A DNA stretch of 64,000 nucleotides, from assembly GCA_023091665.1 (NCBI GenBank), contig JALJCQ010000015.1, positions 2,108,001 through 2,172,000 of the forward strand. The letters are read 5' to 3'. Shown in pieces: positions 21,701-32,147 of the stretch. The translations under genes were made by a program, and so were the position numbers. The stretch is from Pythium myriotylum. Its lineage: Eukaryota; Oomycota; Peronosporomycetes; Pythiales; Pythiaceae. The notes below the pieces were generated by a model. It saw only the letters and a list, made by a program, of their open reading frames with translations, made no database searches and was not told where the DNA came from. Within the stretch, counting starts at the first letter, position 1; each line of letters starts with the position of its first letter.

Positions 21701-22272
21701 TTATCGACGATCTGCTCGAGGAGTACCTCGACTGGTGGAATATCTCCAACGGGTGCTGCTGCGTCTGATGCTGAAGGTGCTGTTTCCGCCACAGGGATCG
21801 GTGCTGAGGTCAGAGGAGGTGGGGGAGCGATCGCCATCTCAGTGTCCATATCCTGCGGAGTTGATGAAACCATGGGAGGTGTCTGCACGGATATTGCAGG
21901 CGGTTGGGAGGCCACGGGCACCGTGTCTTCTGCCATGGCGACGTCTTCATCTGGCGCTGTGGTCTTTGGCTCTTCGCGAGGTGGTGGCTTCTGGAACGGA
22001 GGAGGCCGACGAGAAGGCAGCCCAGATCGCTTAGCGGCGGGCAGTGGCGGCGAATTCGCGACCGTTCGCCTTGCGGATGGCAAGGGCGGTGAGTTGGCGA
22101 CACCTCGGCCCATGGGTGGCGGCGGCGGCGGTGGCGCCTCGCCATCCTCTCCTGCCTCTTCGTACTGGATGTTGGAGGAGATGCTCTTGGAAATGTTCAG
22201 CAGCATCGAGATGTCCTCGCCCGCGCAGAGGCGGCACTTGCAGCTCATGTTGCGCAGGCATTTCTCCTCCAT
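15790..22272 (-). CDS. XMAP215/Dis1/MOR1-type TOG-domain microtubule polymerase
   Basis: A single exon of 2160 codons. TOG domains built of HEAT repeats are seen in order: TOG1 at about residue 155 (EQIVDKNWKVRKQAYEFV), TOG2 at about 450 (FRAKLALPKWSEKVAALK), TOG3 at about 790 (GFASSKWMERKEAVERL), TOG4 at about 1080 (DKTAWKKRLAAMEAVQSI), and a fifth HEAT block after residue 1400 (NKWIFDPISQSEINNRKSE). Basic, Pro- and Ser-rich linkers between them fit microtubule-lattice binding. Members of this family bind tubulin through TOG domains and speed plus-end growth in spindles and cytoskeleton. Unusual here is the first 150 residues: a cysteine cluster (KCLRNMSCKCRLC) followed by a polyproline region before TOG1. 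The gene diverges from the Hook-like gene across about 330 bases. Confidence 0.93.
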   Translation of the reverse strand: MEEKCLRNMSCKCRLCAGEDISMLLNISKSISSNIQYEEAGEDGEAPPPPPPPMGRGVANSPPLPSARRTVANSPPLPAAKRSGLPSRRPPPFQKPPPREEPKTTAPDEDVAMAEDTVPVASQPPAISVQTPPMVSSTPQDMDTEMAIAPPPPLTSAPIPVAETAPSASDAAAPVGDIPPVEVLLEQIVDKNWKVRKQAYEFVKALCEKPGTNGDVVAPLLDLFTKMCEDANASAMEAGIQAVLSYTQHVEPFQKGIVAGVMKRIVDKGFAGRPGTVKLCEELVSMFIEVGAAEDTVAALIEGTKNKKPKVPPACATCILEGVKAFGPRVIPVQTVKACLPALCESTVNGVRPVALNILVEIHRWTGPSLVQDVVGNLRQAQKTEYETLTKDIVVGQAQPTKFIRGAKPLAPTGRPGAKSAGGSSGGGAPGGGFDPREFAETVNLLDKLPKTEFRAKLALPKWSEKVAALKIVLDIIGPVPKLANGDYYELVNTLKLLTNDSNVNIVANAIEVLGALSDGLRKNFTQYARLMYPELMKKLSDKKSVILNAVNNTLDLFLQHSMTIDMMIEEIRVGLDPSKNKAPQARVQTLGFLARCVEKKMVNVGDRTLMTDFGTFFVNGMDDVDPTVRKAAVDSFVSLVKATQQTPEWTNGLMEELSKKNPRSHKSVQQLLGGSGLGSAPPSRPSSAGSTGRVAPEMPDTEMADAGPAQSGPVAASRPPPAKPTRPPPSRLAGKPSDGPSKPPAAARKPAPPAGNAGGNGGGGGGDFAPFSIGVDPEEAESVLVDLNLGGWEEVKQGFASSKWMERKEAVERLESYAKENSSMMNVRVIEAMTLFLAKQVKDFKDSNINVLKSAFQAVGTFAENAAGKFPRGVVCLAVPSGLDKISDRKASDTIRGMILQLCEAVGPTYVLGCIVNHMGNVKAPLAHAEVLTALSECVTDFGVSLCSPRLIVDYAKGGFGLESANPKVRTSAIGLLGKMYSQLGPALLPILDLASWKPALASTVESEFKKVGFDPATAAANVKRQIKDADAIAAGAKADAGALFGRVDISAQITKELMADLKCEEDKTAWKKRLAAMEAVQSICEGAGCAIENSKSVAELMKSMKARLTDSNANLKVKAAQVIGVLATSIGPDVSKMSKMIVPSLLGGVSDNKKNMQLASVDALHKWVRHNNQTSAQCLESVLSSVAEALGNPVGRAELLGWLAEHLQACEQRLDLSCLTTPTVQGGLLDKSSEAREKAVQVLAEVMKSVGKDVAVTSGCRDIKPAQMRSLKPMFDKAAEIAAASNGNSKTPGNAQSAPSPAQAPLQTANTPESGGPIGARVSRTTSLSTRPGVASASRPQISRPTGTSAVEGAGSEAIQEESSPAGGLLKMNNGKSSRLAKGQFNKWIFDPISQSEINNRKSEIEAEWRPFLSPQMHAKLFAPTLEKGMMAAMSDLMNCISSQPQEVLACLDLILKWCTLRVVDNNVQALAKLLELLVKLFEFLKSNGYHLDDVEASILLPYLLQESGNPKPRFRVRFRDIMRLIVDVYVVDSYVNYLIECFNTSKNIRSRCECIDLIEHIVKVHGVNSVGKRSVKEIGKYVTAHEKEIRESAINALMAVYTQTGGDVDKFFRFTGVTTQQGMDLLMTKIKYLPPGSVADSSTPAASAAPTQKPGGGLPSAPTFGTRTPTRFPSSDNAATPMSGLKSFNNVPVTTPSFGVQQASSHVSLSAPDEDVEMETPERDEEPLDHVAIIHDMVLRPIEDMFTEERDIVSEQSPAYEPGIQALKGLYTLLLDASDPAEREFLRKHVNEIAMRLCECIHGSMGRGDPNKPLAMLPLTISLSTLRQLLESSAVEDIQRYVVERILLETTSKLLDARFEDTPIHTDIKSTEFGSIPAERRRLIYMQKGLNAILAISTKRVKAGDLYPSIINLLQRIVRNDVGEYNSRDSFNHLMHKDSLDQVVGRLLLKITRIQADALIPFEGIDLFGVLMQMHSFFGTLPQSDVFAVQIANDNVQQALKIIAECMTNTRRSEFEKAVNDLPPGSPIREMLGRMGHSFGSVPSNSRSFASSRLGGYEGAPSYGSTASSVPQPTESITRRLFDAGGSSAAPVGGATTATSSRLASYRSNGLGSASSHTNGNGTRASISSLGDFASESSQPATSRSLRERLERMRARP

Positions 22273-22600
22273 GGCGCCGGTCTCTCGCTCTCGTCCAGCG
22301 GGCGATCAATCGTTGCACTTGGTCCAAGGGGATCGCCGTGAAATCTCCGTCCGCTGATGACACCCTGCCGTTCTTTCTCGTGGACACCGGAATTTAACCG
22401 ACAAAGAAACTGTGTTTAAAACCACTTCGCCAGCATAACAGATCTCTTTATCTTATTTTGAATGAATGATTATTTCTAACTGATATCATGTTTGAAACAT
22501 ATTTTAAATATTCCAAACAACTTCAAATTTGCCGGACATTTTGGCGCGGAAACTCATGGAGTGTTGGTCTTCCCACTCGGCTGACGAGCAGCAACGGAAG
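22273..22600. promoter_or_regulatory. shared upstream region of divergent XMAP215 and Hook-like genes
   Basis: About 330 bases between two divergent start codons. The middle (22430-22540) is strongly AT-rich compared with its GC-rich flanks. It must hold both promoters; I see no other feature. Confidence 0.45.
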
Positions 22601-25600
22601 ATGGCGTCGCCGGAAGCGACGAGCGTGCTCGCGTGGTTCGAGTTCTACACGCGCCTCTACGAAGATGACGTGAGCGTCGCACGGCCCTCGCGCACGCTGC
22701 TGCAGTTGCTTCAGTCGGCGTATGTGAGCGAACGTGGATGCGTGGCGTATAGCAATCGACTGACCCTTCTCCCTCTCAGCTTCCCCTCGCTGTATGAAGA
22801 GTTCGTTGCGCGTAGACTGATGCTCGGGACAGACGAATGGACCTGCATCGTCGTCCTCCTTGAAGCGTTCTATGAGGTACGGGTGCATTCGCCTGAATGG
22901 AACGGTTCAAAAAGCAGTCATTAACTTAAATGCCGGTGGGACAGATTGAGCTAAGTGTTGACCGTTCCGCGCTTGATGATGCCATGACACTCGAGTCGGC
23001 GTGCGAACATACTTCGTTTGGGCGAATTTTGGAGTTTGCGGTTTGTGCTTTGGTCCAAAGTGATAGCAAAGCGCGATTTGTTGGAGACATTATGACCATG
23101 GATGACTCTGTGCAAGTGGACATCATGGCCGTGATTGAGCGCATGCTCAGACACACTTCTAACCTAGCCTCGTCGACTGGAAATGTCCAAGATAATGGTG
23201 ACCTCGGTCCGACATGTACGCAGACAAGTTTGGACGAGGACGACCAAATCCATTCTTCATCATCTCAATCGTCGTCGGAACGGTTACAGGCTTCACCTGC
23301 ATCACCCACATCTTCTGGATCCCAGTCGCCAATGCACCTTGCAAGACACACAGAACTTGAGAGGTTGCAGCGCGCAAACGACATTCTCAAGGAAGACAAC
23401 GTAACGTGGTTTCCTTCTTGCTTTGGATTGGGCCATTAGCTGAGCATCTCCATTGAAATGTAGATCCACATCTCGAGAGAACTTGAAGAAGTAAGGTCCA
23501 AGCTGAGCCATGCAGAAATCCAGAACGCGAGTCTCCAGGAGGCTATCGAGAATGTTCGTCTCCAAGCAGAAATGTCTTCCCTCAAGAAGGAAAGAACCAT
23601 TAGAAGCTATTTCGACGAGCGCGTTCATTCTCTCCAACGTGAGCTGGATCGCACTACCAGCGAACTCGAGGAGAAAACGGCCATCGTAAAGGAAGTGGAA
23701 GAACTACGAGATGAGATTGACCTTCTGCGACCGGCTGCCGAGAAACTGGCGAAAGCTGAGACCACTTTGGGGAAGTACAAGATGAAAATCGAGGAGCTCA
23801 CGTCTGTAAAAGAGAAGCTTCGGGTGCGTGGTATTTGATCTGCTACAAAATTGCTAAAATACTTACCCGACGATAAATCCATAGAGAATAGAGGAAGCGA
23901 ACGCAGACCTCGTGGAGAAGAACTTGGTTCTGGAGAGCCAGGCTGCGAAGAGTGCTACGCTGCAAAGGAAACTCGCAGAATCAAAAGAGGCGAACACCAC
24001 GATTGTGAGTACTTCAACGACAAGTCTAGCTTTCGAATATGCTAAGCGAGTTTTGGTGGCAGCAATTTCACGTCTCAGAACTCGAAACCAAAGTCTCAAG
24101 GTTAAACTCCGAGCTTGAAGCAAGACGTGCGGAAAGCGAGGCATCAAAAGCTGCGCTATTGGAAGCAACAACTCTAAACAAACAACTCCAGGAGACTATT
24201 GACCAGCAGGTTGATACAAGAAGCGGCATCTCTTCTTCTTCAACAGGAATCGTCGAGGGAATATGCGAGCTCAATCCAGAACTCATGGAGAAAATGGCTC
24301 GCCTTGAACACGACAATGCGACCTTGAGAAGTCAGGTAGACGGAACAACTACTGAGCGCATTGATGCCCTCCTCGATGAGATTGACGATCTGAAACGGAT
24401 GAAGAAATCGTTTGAGACGAAGTACTTTGATACCTTCGAGAATCTTAGCCAAACAAAGGTTACTCTTACAAGCACCGAAGAACACGTCGTGGCGATTGAA
24501 GGCATGCTTAATGCATGCAAACAAGATCTGGTATCGATGACTGACGAACGCGATGCCCTCAAGCAGTCTCTCGAGTTATCGGAACAAGAGGTTCGCAATT
24601 TAAACAGTCTCGTTCATGACCGCGAAGATGAGATAATCCAACGGCGCGAACACGAGGCCCAGCTTACAGCTCAGGTTGACGAACACTCTAAAACGATCAC
24701 ATCTCTTAATCAATCTCTACAGGAAGCTCTTCGGCTTCTGCGCCTATCAAATGAGCGTCGTGAAGCACTCCAAGAAGATGTCACAGCTAATGAGCAGGAG
24801 AGAAGTTCATTGGTTGCCTCTCGCAAAAAGTTAGCCGAAAATTTCCGAATTCTAAGTTCACACTGTGAGGCCCAGGTCTGTCGAATTAAGGACTTGGAAA
24901 CCGAGGTGGAACAATTTATTCGTGGATTGGAGACTGCTCAAGCCACAATTGCTCTGCTCAAGGAAAGTGAAGCTCGTTACGCCATGCGATGTGAAGACGT
25001 TGAGGCCGAATTGAAAACGAAGACCGATCAAATTAATGATCAAGACGAGGAAATTCGTGAGTTGCGTACACGAACAAAAACCCTTGAAATCGAAGTCAAT
25101 GAACTCCAGATCGGAGAACGGCATGCTGCTGATAGCATTCGACTACTTACCGAGCGGCTCCACTGCACACGCGAAGACCTCGCGATGATTCAGAGCAGAA
25201 GACAGACTCTGATGGAAGAGGTTGACGCACTGGTGGAACAAGAGAAAACTCGACAGTGCCAAATTCAAGAGTCCCACGAGTTGAATCTTGCCTTAGTTGA
25301 AGATTTTAGGCAACAACTCGTCATCGCCGAAGAGCAAAAGTTATCTGAGCTGCAACAATTAGAATGTGCTCAAGCTCAAGAACGAGAGAGGCTTACGAAA
25401 TACCAAGATCGATTGATTGCTTCCCATGAGGATCAACTTCAGGTTTTGACGACGCAGCACGCAGAAACTGTTGCCAACATGACCAGGCTTATCGACGAGA
25501 AGTGTAATCTTCTCCAGCGTGCGATGGATGACATTGCAGATTTGCGAGTAAAACACGAGGATGATGTGGGGAAGATGCATCGTCAGTTTGATCTGGCCAA

Positions 25601-26873
25601 CGCTAAGCTTGTGGGTGAGAGAGAATCCGTTGCTATGGCTCTGGCAGAGTATGAGTTGAAGCACAACTTCAGTGACGAAGAGGTCTTAAACAGACAGGCG
25701 ATATTCCAGAAGGAGCTGTCTGATCTAACGGCTAAATTCGAAGAGGAGCGATCCAAACTCCACGAGCAACGAGATTCCTTGAGTGCTCAAGTTGATCGCC
25801 TCCACGGCGCGAACCGCGACATGAAACTTCGTTTCGAAGGCCAGGAGTCGAAGCTCCGCGAGGCTGTTAGGATTCAACTCGAGACAAACCGAAAATTGGT
25901 AGAGGCTAACCACGCCGTTAAAAGCGAGCTGACGAAAAAGGAGGCACAGGTCATCCAGCTTGAGAATGCTGTTACGAGACTCGACTCCAAGATAGTTGTT
26001 CTTGAGCGAGAGCGCAACCATTACTCTTCGGAAGAGGGCAAGCATCGAGATAACGATGATTCGAGCACTTCGTACTCTTCTCAACTCAGCATCCACGTGA
26101 CACAGATTGTAGAAGAACTGGACTCGCTTCGGAAGGAGAATAAACGGCTTCAAGAACAGCTATCTCTTCAGGTCAACGGGGATGTTGGACATGACGACAC
26201 CACGCCGCAGAGCTCAAAATCTTATTTGCTGGAACGTATTCGCCATCTTGAACATGCCAAAGCTTTGGAGGAAGACAAAAAACGCGAGCTTTTGCTGATG
26301 AATGCCAAGCTCATCCAGGACCAAAAGCAGATTCAGGTCCGAACGGCTTTAGATCTGAAAGAGGTCAATTCCCTCAAGGAGAAGTTAAATATGTGGATGC
26401 TACGCGATGAGCGTCGCAAAAAGGAGCACGAAACAATTGTTCAGCGTGTTCAAACCCTCGAGTTGGAGAATCGACAATTGCGGTCAAAACTCGAAGGTGA
26501 GGTCTCAGATGCCTCGGGGAGTCGTGCATCACAATCTTCTCAAGAGTCGATAGACCGCGTGCAGTCTATTCGGCCTGCCACTTTCAACGACCAAGAAAAT
26601 ATCCCACCAACTGATGGACCAGCGATCGCATCGAAGAAACGCAAGTTTGAAGACAACTCCATACCTGAGGATCTGCCAAAGGAAGTTGGGGCACCCAGTG
26701 ACAAACAGAACAATTGCACGCGAGACACCGATAGATTTGGCACGTCCATACCCGCTCCCCAGCCAGCGTCCTCGCAGTCTCGTACGAAGCGCCGCATGTC
26801 TCATTTCATTTCCAATCGGCCACTGCCAGTGGCTCAAAGCGACGAAAAGCCCTCCGAATGCCAGCAACAGTGA
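22601..26873 (+). CDS. Hook-like microtubule/dynein adaptor with long coiled coil
   Basis: Six exons (22601-22719, 22780-22876, 22945-23400, 23464-23823, 23885-24004, 24063-26873) encode about 1320 residues; introns are 58-68 bases and every join keeps the frame. The first 170 residues resemble the Hook N-terminal calponin-like domain: LAWFEFYTRLYEDD, then FGRILEFAVCALVQSDS and MTMDDSVQVDIMAVIERML. The rest is an almost unbroken coiled coil rich in Glu, Lys and Leu (for example LQRELDRTTSELEEK), and the last 120 residues are basic and Ser-rich. Hook proteins link cargo to dynein through this layout, though animal Hooks are about 720 residues, so this one is closer in size to Hook-related proteins of the girdin type. 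An in-frame ATG at 22559 is an alternative start. Confidence 0.8.
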
Positions 26874-26965
26874 GATAATGTAGCCAAATTGCCCACAACA
26901 TTAAGTTCGTTTAACGGGTCTTGTAAGTTCGCGTGCGTGGACCCTCCATCTCATCCACGAGAAGA

Positions 26966-27634
26966 ATGCCACGCAAGAACACCAAGAGCAAGTCTTCCGC
27001 GCCAGCGTCGGGAGAGACGATACACCAGCGACAGTGGGAGTATGTTCCGCGCCTCGTGGTCTTCGATCTCGATTTCACGCTTTGGTTTCCGGAGATGTAC
27101 GAGCTCGACGGCGCGCCGTTCAAGAAAAACCCGAAGACGGGTGCAGTGACGGATCGCAGTGGCGAGGAAGTCCACTTCTTCCCTGCAGTCCACACAGTAT
27201 TGGGTTTGCTCGAGACGCACCCGCAGTTTAAAGATACGTGCGAAGTCGCAGTGGCTTCGCGCACAACGGAGCCGCAGTGGGCGAAGACATGCATGCGGCT
27301 GATGGACGTGACAGTGGACGAAGGTAGCGACGACAAGAAGAGTCTGCAAAGCATCGTGGACTACGAGGCAATCTATCCTCGCAATAAGCGCGTGCACTTT
27401 GCACAGATCAAAGAGCAGAGCGGTATTGAGTATGAAGACATGCTGTTCTTTGATAACGAGTACTACAACATCACCGACGTTGGGAAGCTCGGTGTGGTCT
27501 GCGCGTACTGCCCTCGGGGGCTGAGCGAAGGCTCGTGGGTTCAAGGTATGGAGGCATTCCAAGAGGCGAAGCGCAAAGCTGCGGCGGGGGAAGCCAGGCG
27601 AGCGAGCCATAGTGCAGATGATGCAGACTATTGA
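26966..27634 (+). CDS. HAD-superfamily phosphatase, MDP-1-like
   Basis: A single exon of 222 residues. Haloacid dehalogenase motifs are in order: motif I VFDLDFTLW with the nucleophile Asp and general acid Asp, motif II ASRTTEP, a lysine region around NKRVHFAQIK, and motif III LFFDNEYYN. This order and spacing match magnesium-dependent phosphatase 1, an enzyme acting on protein tyrosine phosphate, sugar phosphates or damaged metabolites. One detail differs from typical members: motif III is F-D-N-E rather than F-D-D-E. The N-terminal 25 residues are basic and disordered (PRKNTKSKSS). The ATG at 26966 is used because the upstream in-frame extension has no similarity. It starts 93 bases after the Hook-like gene on the same strand. 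Confidence 0.88.
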   Translation: MPRKNTKSKSSAPASGETIHQRQWEYVPRLVVFDLDFTLWFPEMYELDGAPFKKNPKTGAVTDRSGEEVHFFPAVHTVLGLLETHPQFKDTCEVAVASRTTEPQWAKTCMRLMDVTVDEGSDDKKSLQSIVDYEAIYPRNKRVHFAQIKEQSGIEYEDMLFFDNEYYNITDVGKLGVVCAYCPRGLSEGSWVQGMEAFQEAKRKAAAGEARRASHSADDADY

Positions 27635-27898
27635 GTACTCGTAGCACTACGGAGGCGAGGCAGTCCCCTCTTGGCGACGGTAGCTTTCTTTATACTGGGA
27701 GTATGGTAGATCCGCTGGCTCTTGACAAGTATCTCCGAGATTTATCGATCCTTCGGACCTTTCGAGCTCACGGAGCGATCGCGCGTGAGCTTTGGATGTT
27801 TGACCTGTTGTTGAGCTGGGGCACAAACCGGAGTGAGCCTTCCTTGGATCAAACAGCGAGTTTCATTTGCAGCTCACTATTTCTCCCCTAGAAGATAT

Positions 27899-29737
27899 TC
27901 ATGGAATGCTTCGTAATTCACGCCATCCACATAGTTCGCTGCTATAGCTATTGTCTACAGTTTCAATATCAGTCCATTCTCCTGCGGATATATCGTACTC
28001 CACACTCACCTTCTCCAGATTTTGAACCTGGTGCGGACTCCCTGCAGGGATGAAAAGCACTTCACCAGCCACCAAAACATCGTCGAAGAGCTCGCCAGGT
28101 TTCAGTAACGGAGGGGCCCTGCTACCGAGCAGAGTCCCGTTGAATCGTCCCTGTGATGGTGACATGGCAGTGGGAACGATGCTATTCAGTGCGGCTGCAG
28201 CGGATGGCTTAGCAATTGTCCAACGCTTCCTCCCTGATATTAAACCCATCCATGCAGCAGTTGAGGCCCAGTCTGCATGTAGTGCTGACGATGTATACTT
28301 GTCACCAATAAACAAACTTGGCCAGTAACTGGCCTGCTTCGACCAATTCAGGAGCTGCAGTCTATCGTCGATGAAGTAACGAGGGATGGTGACCTCTGAG
28401 AGGATTTCGGGGCAGAATTCACGAATACTTGCATCATGGAGGTATAGATCGGCGTATCCAAAAGGCCTACGAAACAGGAATGCATGAAGAATCATGAAGG
28501 TTTGGCAAAGCAAAGTCTTTTCGTACCACATCATTCTTGGCTCATCCGATGCGAAATCGCGAAGAAAGTGTCTCAAAGTCGCTTTAGCTACTGGTTTGAT
28601 TCCTGCCCAATCGCTCAAATCCTCTTCTGTGGACGTAGCATTAAGACTGCTCGCTACGCGAGGTTTTTTGAGGGTTACTGTCGCGTTTCCGCACGCGGAA
28701 GCAAGCGATGAAATTGTCCACTTGGGCAAACCGGGAGATCCTGGGAAGTCGCCTAATCCTTGGATGATCACTGGGGTTGACGTTCTTGCGAACGCGAGAT
28801 ACTGAGCATATGATAATTTCTCGGCTCGCACCCGAGGTATGCGCAGAGATTCAGGACGGAATACCAGATTCGACTCACTTGATGATGTTTCTGGTTGTGG
28901 TGGAGTCTTGGTACCCTCAGATGATATTCCTTCAACGGCTTTGCCTTCTAGCTGCCGCACACGTCGCTCAAGTGCCTCAATTCGTTCTTTCGATCGGAGT
29001 TGTAACTCCCTATAGCCCATAGCTCTCTCTTTTACCTCATCTCGTAACTCTCCGATTTGTCTCAGTAGCCCATCGATCATCCGATCGATCGAAGAGAACA
29101 CTTGTCCAATCCGATCCGAGTCTTGGGAATATTGAAGGACTGTTTCCTTGTGCAGCTTCATCTCCAACTTACGAGAGCGAGCTCGCATCATTTCACTTAG
29201 ATTGGAACAGGCGTCGACATCGAGCTCCAATTTCTCGCAAATTGAATCCAGCCGAGCGTCCAAAACGGCAAAATCTCCATCGTGAATGGCCAATTTGACC
29301 CACTGCCTGCGGCTCAAGTCAGTGCGAACAACTTCGATGGATACCGTATCCAGTTTCTTGGCAACTGCGTCCGTCGAAAGTATTGCTCCTCTAGGGCATT
29401 CGCACACTGGATTAGCACTCGGAGTGAGGTGCATATATCTTAGAAGCCGTTCACAATCGTCGGGCGGAACCTTGAATTCATTGCTTCAGGCAATTCTTGG
29501 TTAATGCGTCTTAGGCACATCCCACGAAACTTACGCGTACGCATCGTACCAAAACTGCTTTGTTGATTCATCAGCCGAGTGACAGCAGTGGCGACGCAGC
29601 TCAACCTGCACTGGATCGCCACTGACGGCCGTGAGCTCTACAAACGTCTCGAGTGCCCATTCGAGGCTCAGGGATTTAGTTGCAGAGACCGCGCCAAGAA
29701 GTGCCGTTGCCGCGAGATAGAGGGTTACAGCCCGCAT
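27899..29737 (-). CDS. secretory-pathway JmjC-domain protein
   Basis: Two exons (29737-29535 and 29438-27899) joined over a 96-base intron give 580 residues. The first 20 residues (MRAVTLYLAATALLGAVSA) form a clear signal peptide. A cysteine-containing segment follows, then a coiled coil at about residues 160-235 (DEVKERAMGYRELQLRSKERIEALE is its core region), then a JmjC/cupin-8 domain to the C-terminus. Iron ligands are visible: His455 and Asp457 in SALHADW and His537 in SPHQVQN, with GRKRWTIAKP as the conserved strand. Family members are Fe(II)/2-oxoglutarate oxygenases that hydroxylate or demethylate proteins; those with signal peptides (JMJD8-like) act in the ER lumen. It is followed upstream on the same strand by a SET protein that also has a signal peptide. 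Confidence 0.82.
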
Positions 29738-29861
29738 CTTTCTCCATTCGATGAACGAATGGGCGCTGTCCCGGAGGTGACTCGAAGGTAAATTGTGTAT
29801 CCTTTCAGAAAACGAGAACGCATCCAACCCAAGACCATATTGCAACAGCGTAGTCATTTCA

Positions 29862-31444
29862 TTAAAGTCCCAAAACTGTTGGGTCTGGATGAGTCAGCAA
29901 TCTAGTCCAGTGCTCAATCGCAAGTTGCATCGAGTGATCGAGAATCTCCTTCTCAATCACAAGGGCTCGAAGGATTTGGAGGCGTGTGTCGGCTACACCA
30001 GGACGTCGGTCGCGATAGCGAGATTCGAGGTTGCTTAAGCTCAAACGATCCTGTTCCAGCGTGGTTGGGTAGTTCGCCAAGAGGTTCTTGCACGCGAACA
30101 CAATTGCGCGGGTAAAGACGTACTCGTTGCGGAGACTCACGTATCGGGATTCGCCATTAGCTTCAAGAAGCGTGGGGAACTTGTCCAGTTCGGCTGGTGA
30201 CAGAAGCTTCAGCTTTAGTGAGCGAACCATGTGGCTGTCGAGATATTTGCTCTTGTATCGCAACGTGTAGCTGCTCTCAATGCTCATGTTGTGGGTTTCT
30301 AGGAGATGGCTCTTGACAGATAGCAGTGTATCATTCGGGTCGAGAAGGATTGATAAATCGAACGTCTCTGCCTCGGCGTGTGGCTGCGACCGCGCGAACC
30401 CGTGGTTTAGCATGAGTAAAGTTGACGGCTTGTTATTACCGAAATCGAAAAGGACTTCTTCGCCGGGAGCATAGTTTCGGGTCGCATACGCGATCAACCG
30501 CTGGAATTCTCGGTCCCATTCGATTCTTGTGCTCGAACAGTCACTATCGACGCAAGCACCGATGGTGTCGAGAATCGGTGCAATCATTGCGTCATCCTCC
30601 TTTCCGGACGGGGAAAATGCTCGAGCCCAAACAGTGCCCATCGCCCACGCGAAGTTCTCTTGAGAGAACTCTTCCCTCGAGAAAAGCGGTGGATCGATAG
30701 CTAGCGATGTTACAGGACCAACTAAGGCATCGTAAAAGTTGTTCAACCCTTGAATTCGTGCCACTGTTGCCCGATGCAAGCTCGATCCTTGCAGCATCTT
30801 CATCTCGGCTTCAGAGTAGAAGATGGTGCTGTTGATTCCAGCACTGCTGGGAAAAGAATCGATGAGATCATGGAACCTCGAGGATTCTCCACGGAACTTC
30901 TCCTCGAGAAGATGAAGCGCAAGTCCGATTGTCGGAGGTAGGTCTGGGTTTGCGTCAAGCAGAGCCTTTACTCGCCCCATACGAGCAGACTCCAGATTCA
31001 TGACCTCCACGATTGGAATCAAGAATAGCACTTCACCCTCAGCCACATCCTTCGCCGTAACATAGCGTGTTCCGCGACCGTAGTTGAAACCCGATGGGAT
31101 CACTTTCTATATGGGAGGACAGAAGCGGTGAGTTCTCGAGTGTGGTGAGAGTGCTCGTCTAACGCGCGCACCGTTGACACATCGAATGGCTGCGTCCACT
31201 TGCGTGTATCTCCATCCAGCAAAGGCTCGATAAAGTTGTCTCCATCTGCATTACGATGCAATCGGTCGAGCTTTTCCTTGGATGCCACGTCCAAGTCGAA
31301 TTCGAACTCGTCGTCTGTGCCGTCGAACGCGAACCTCGTCGCATGGGAAGTGAGTGCAGCGGCCGCCGTCGAACGCGCGGCAGCAGTCGCCACGTCTGCA
31401 CATGCATACGTGGCCAGCAGCATCAATACAGCACCACAGCGCAT
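29862..31444 (-). CDS. SET-domain protein with signal peptide
   Basis: Two exons (31444-31172 and 31106-29862) with a 65-base intron encode 505 residues. The N-terminus (RCGAVLMLLATYACADVATA) looks like a signal peptide. A SET domain of the Rubisco-methyltransferase/SETD3 type follows: KVIPSGFNYGRGTRYVTA at the SAM-binding start, FAWAMGTVWARAFSP at residues 243-257, and NYAPGEEVLFDFGNN near 302. The C-terminal part fits the Rubisco-LSMT substrate-binding helices. Two conserved features look altered: the usual Asn-His motif is replaced by PILDTIGACVD, and the catalytic-region tyrosine by Phe in LFDFG. It may therefore be a weak or non-catalytic methyltransferase. The gene stop lies 124 bases before the start of the JmjC gene on the same strand. 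Confidence 0.8.
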
Positions 31445-32147
31445 GTTGGCTCTCAATGCAAAATGGTCCTCGTGGATGATGGACGCCAAACGACGCGATC
31501 TTTCGATTTTCTGTCCCTCGCGTCCCTTGCTGGAACCCAGCAACTTCGGTTCGTCAAATCCCCGGAAGCGTCACTACCGACCAGCTCCGCCACATGTCGC
31601 AGACGGCGAGCTTCGGAAAAAGAAGCGAGAAGCCATGTTGAAGCCACTGGTCCCTGCTCAGCGAGAGTCCGGTGCAGCGAGCGGTTGCCAGTCGGGAAGC
31701 CGCCCGTCGGGAAGTCGCGGATCCTCGCGGAACGGACGCGACGCGATGGAGCGCGTGACGTCTGCGAAGCGTGTGAAGGAGGGCAAATGGTGTCGCGTCG
31801 TGAAGGGGCAACGAGGGAGATGGATTCATCCTGTTCAGACCGCGTTTTTACAACTCCCAGTTGACGGTGTCTTCACCCAAGACTTGGCGTCTCTTTCGAT
31901 CTTTTTGATATGCACTATGAGAGGCAATAAGTAAAGACAATGGCTTGATCTAGATCTCTCGTGGTCAGTGGATATTCATTTACACAAGTCCATCCCTCGG
32001 ATTAGAATCACTCATACGCGGTTTTACGGCGGCTGCTCCATCCCCCCTCCTTACTCAACGAAAAAATTGATAGGGATAGGCGTTGTCGAAGCGAGGCCCG
32101 ACCTCTGCCGCCACCATTTTAGTTCCTCGGCTCTCTCGGCGACGACC
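31445..32147. other. intergenic region between SET and membrane-protein genes
   Basis: About 700 bases between divergent starts. There are open frames on + that overlap the SET first exon in antisense, but their translation is low-complexity and shows no domain. I see no RNA gene or repeat. Confidence 0.45.
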
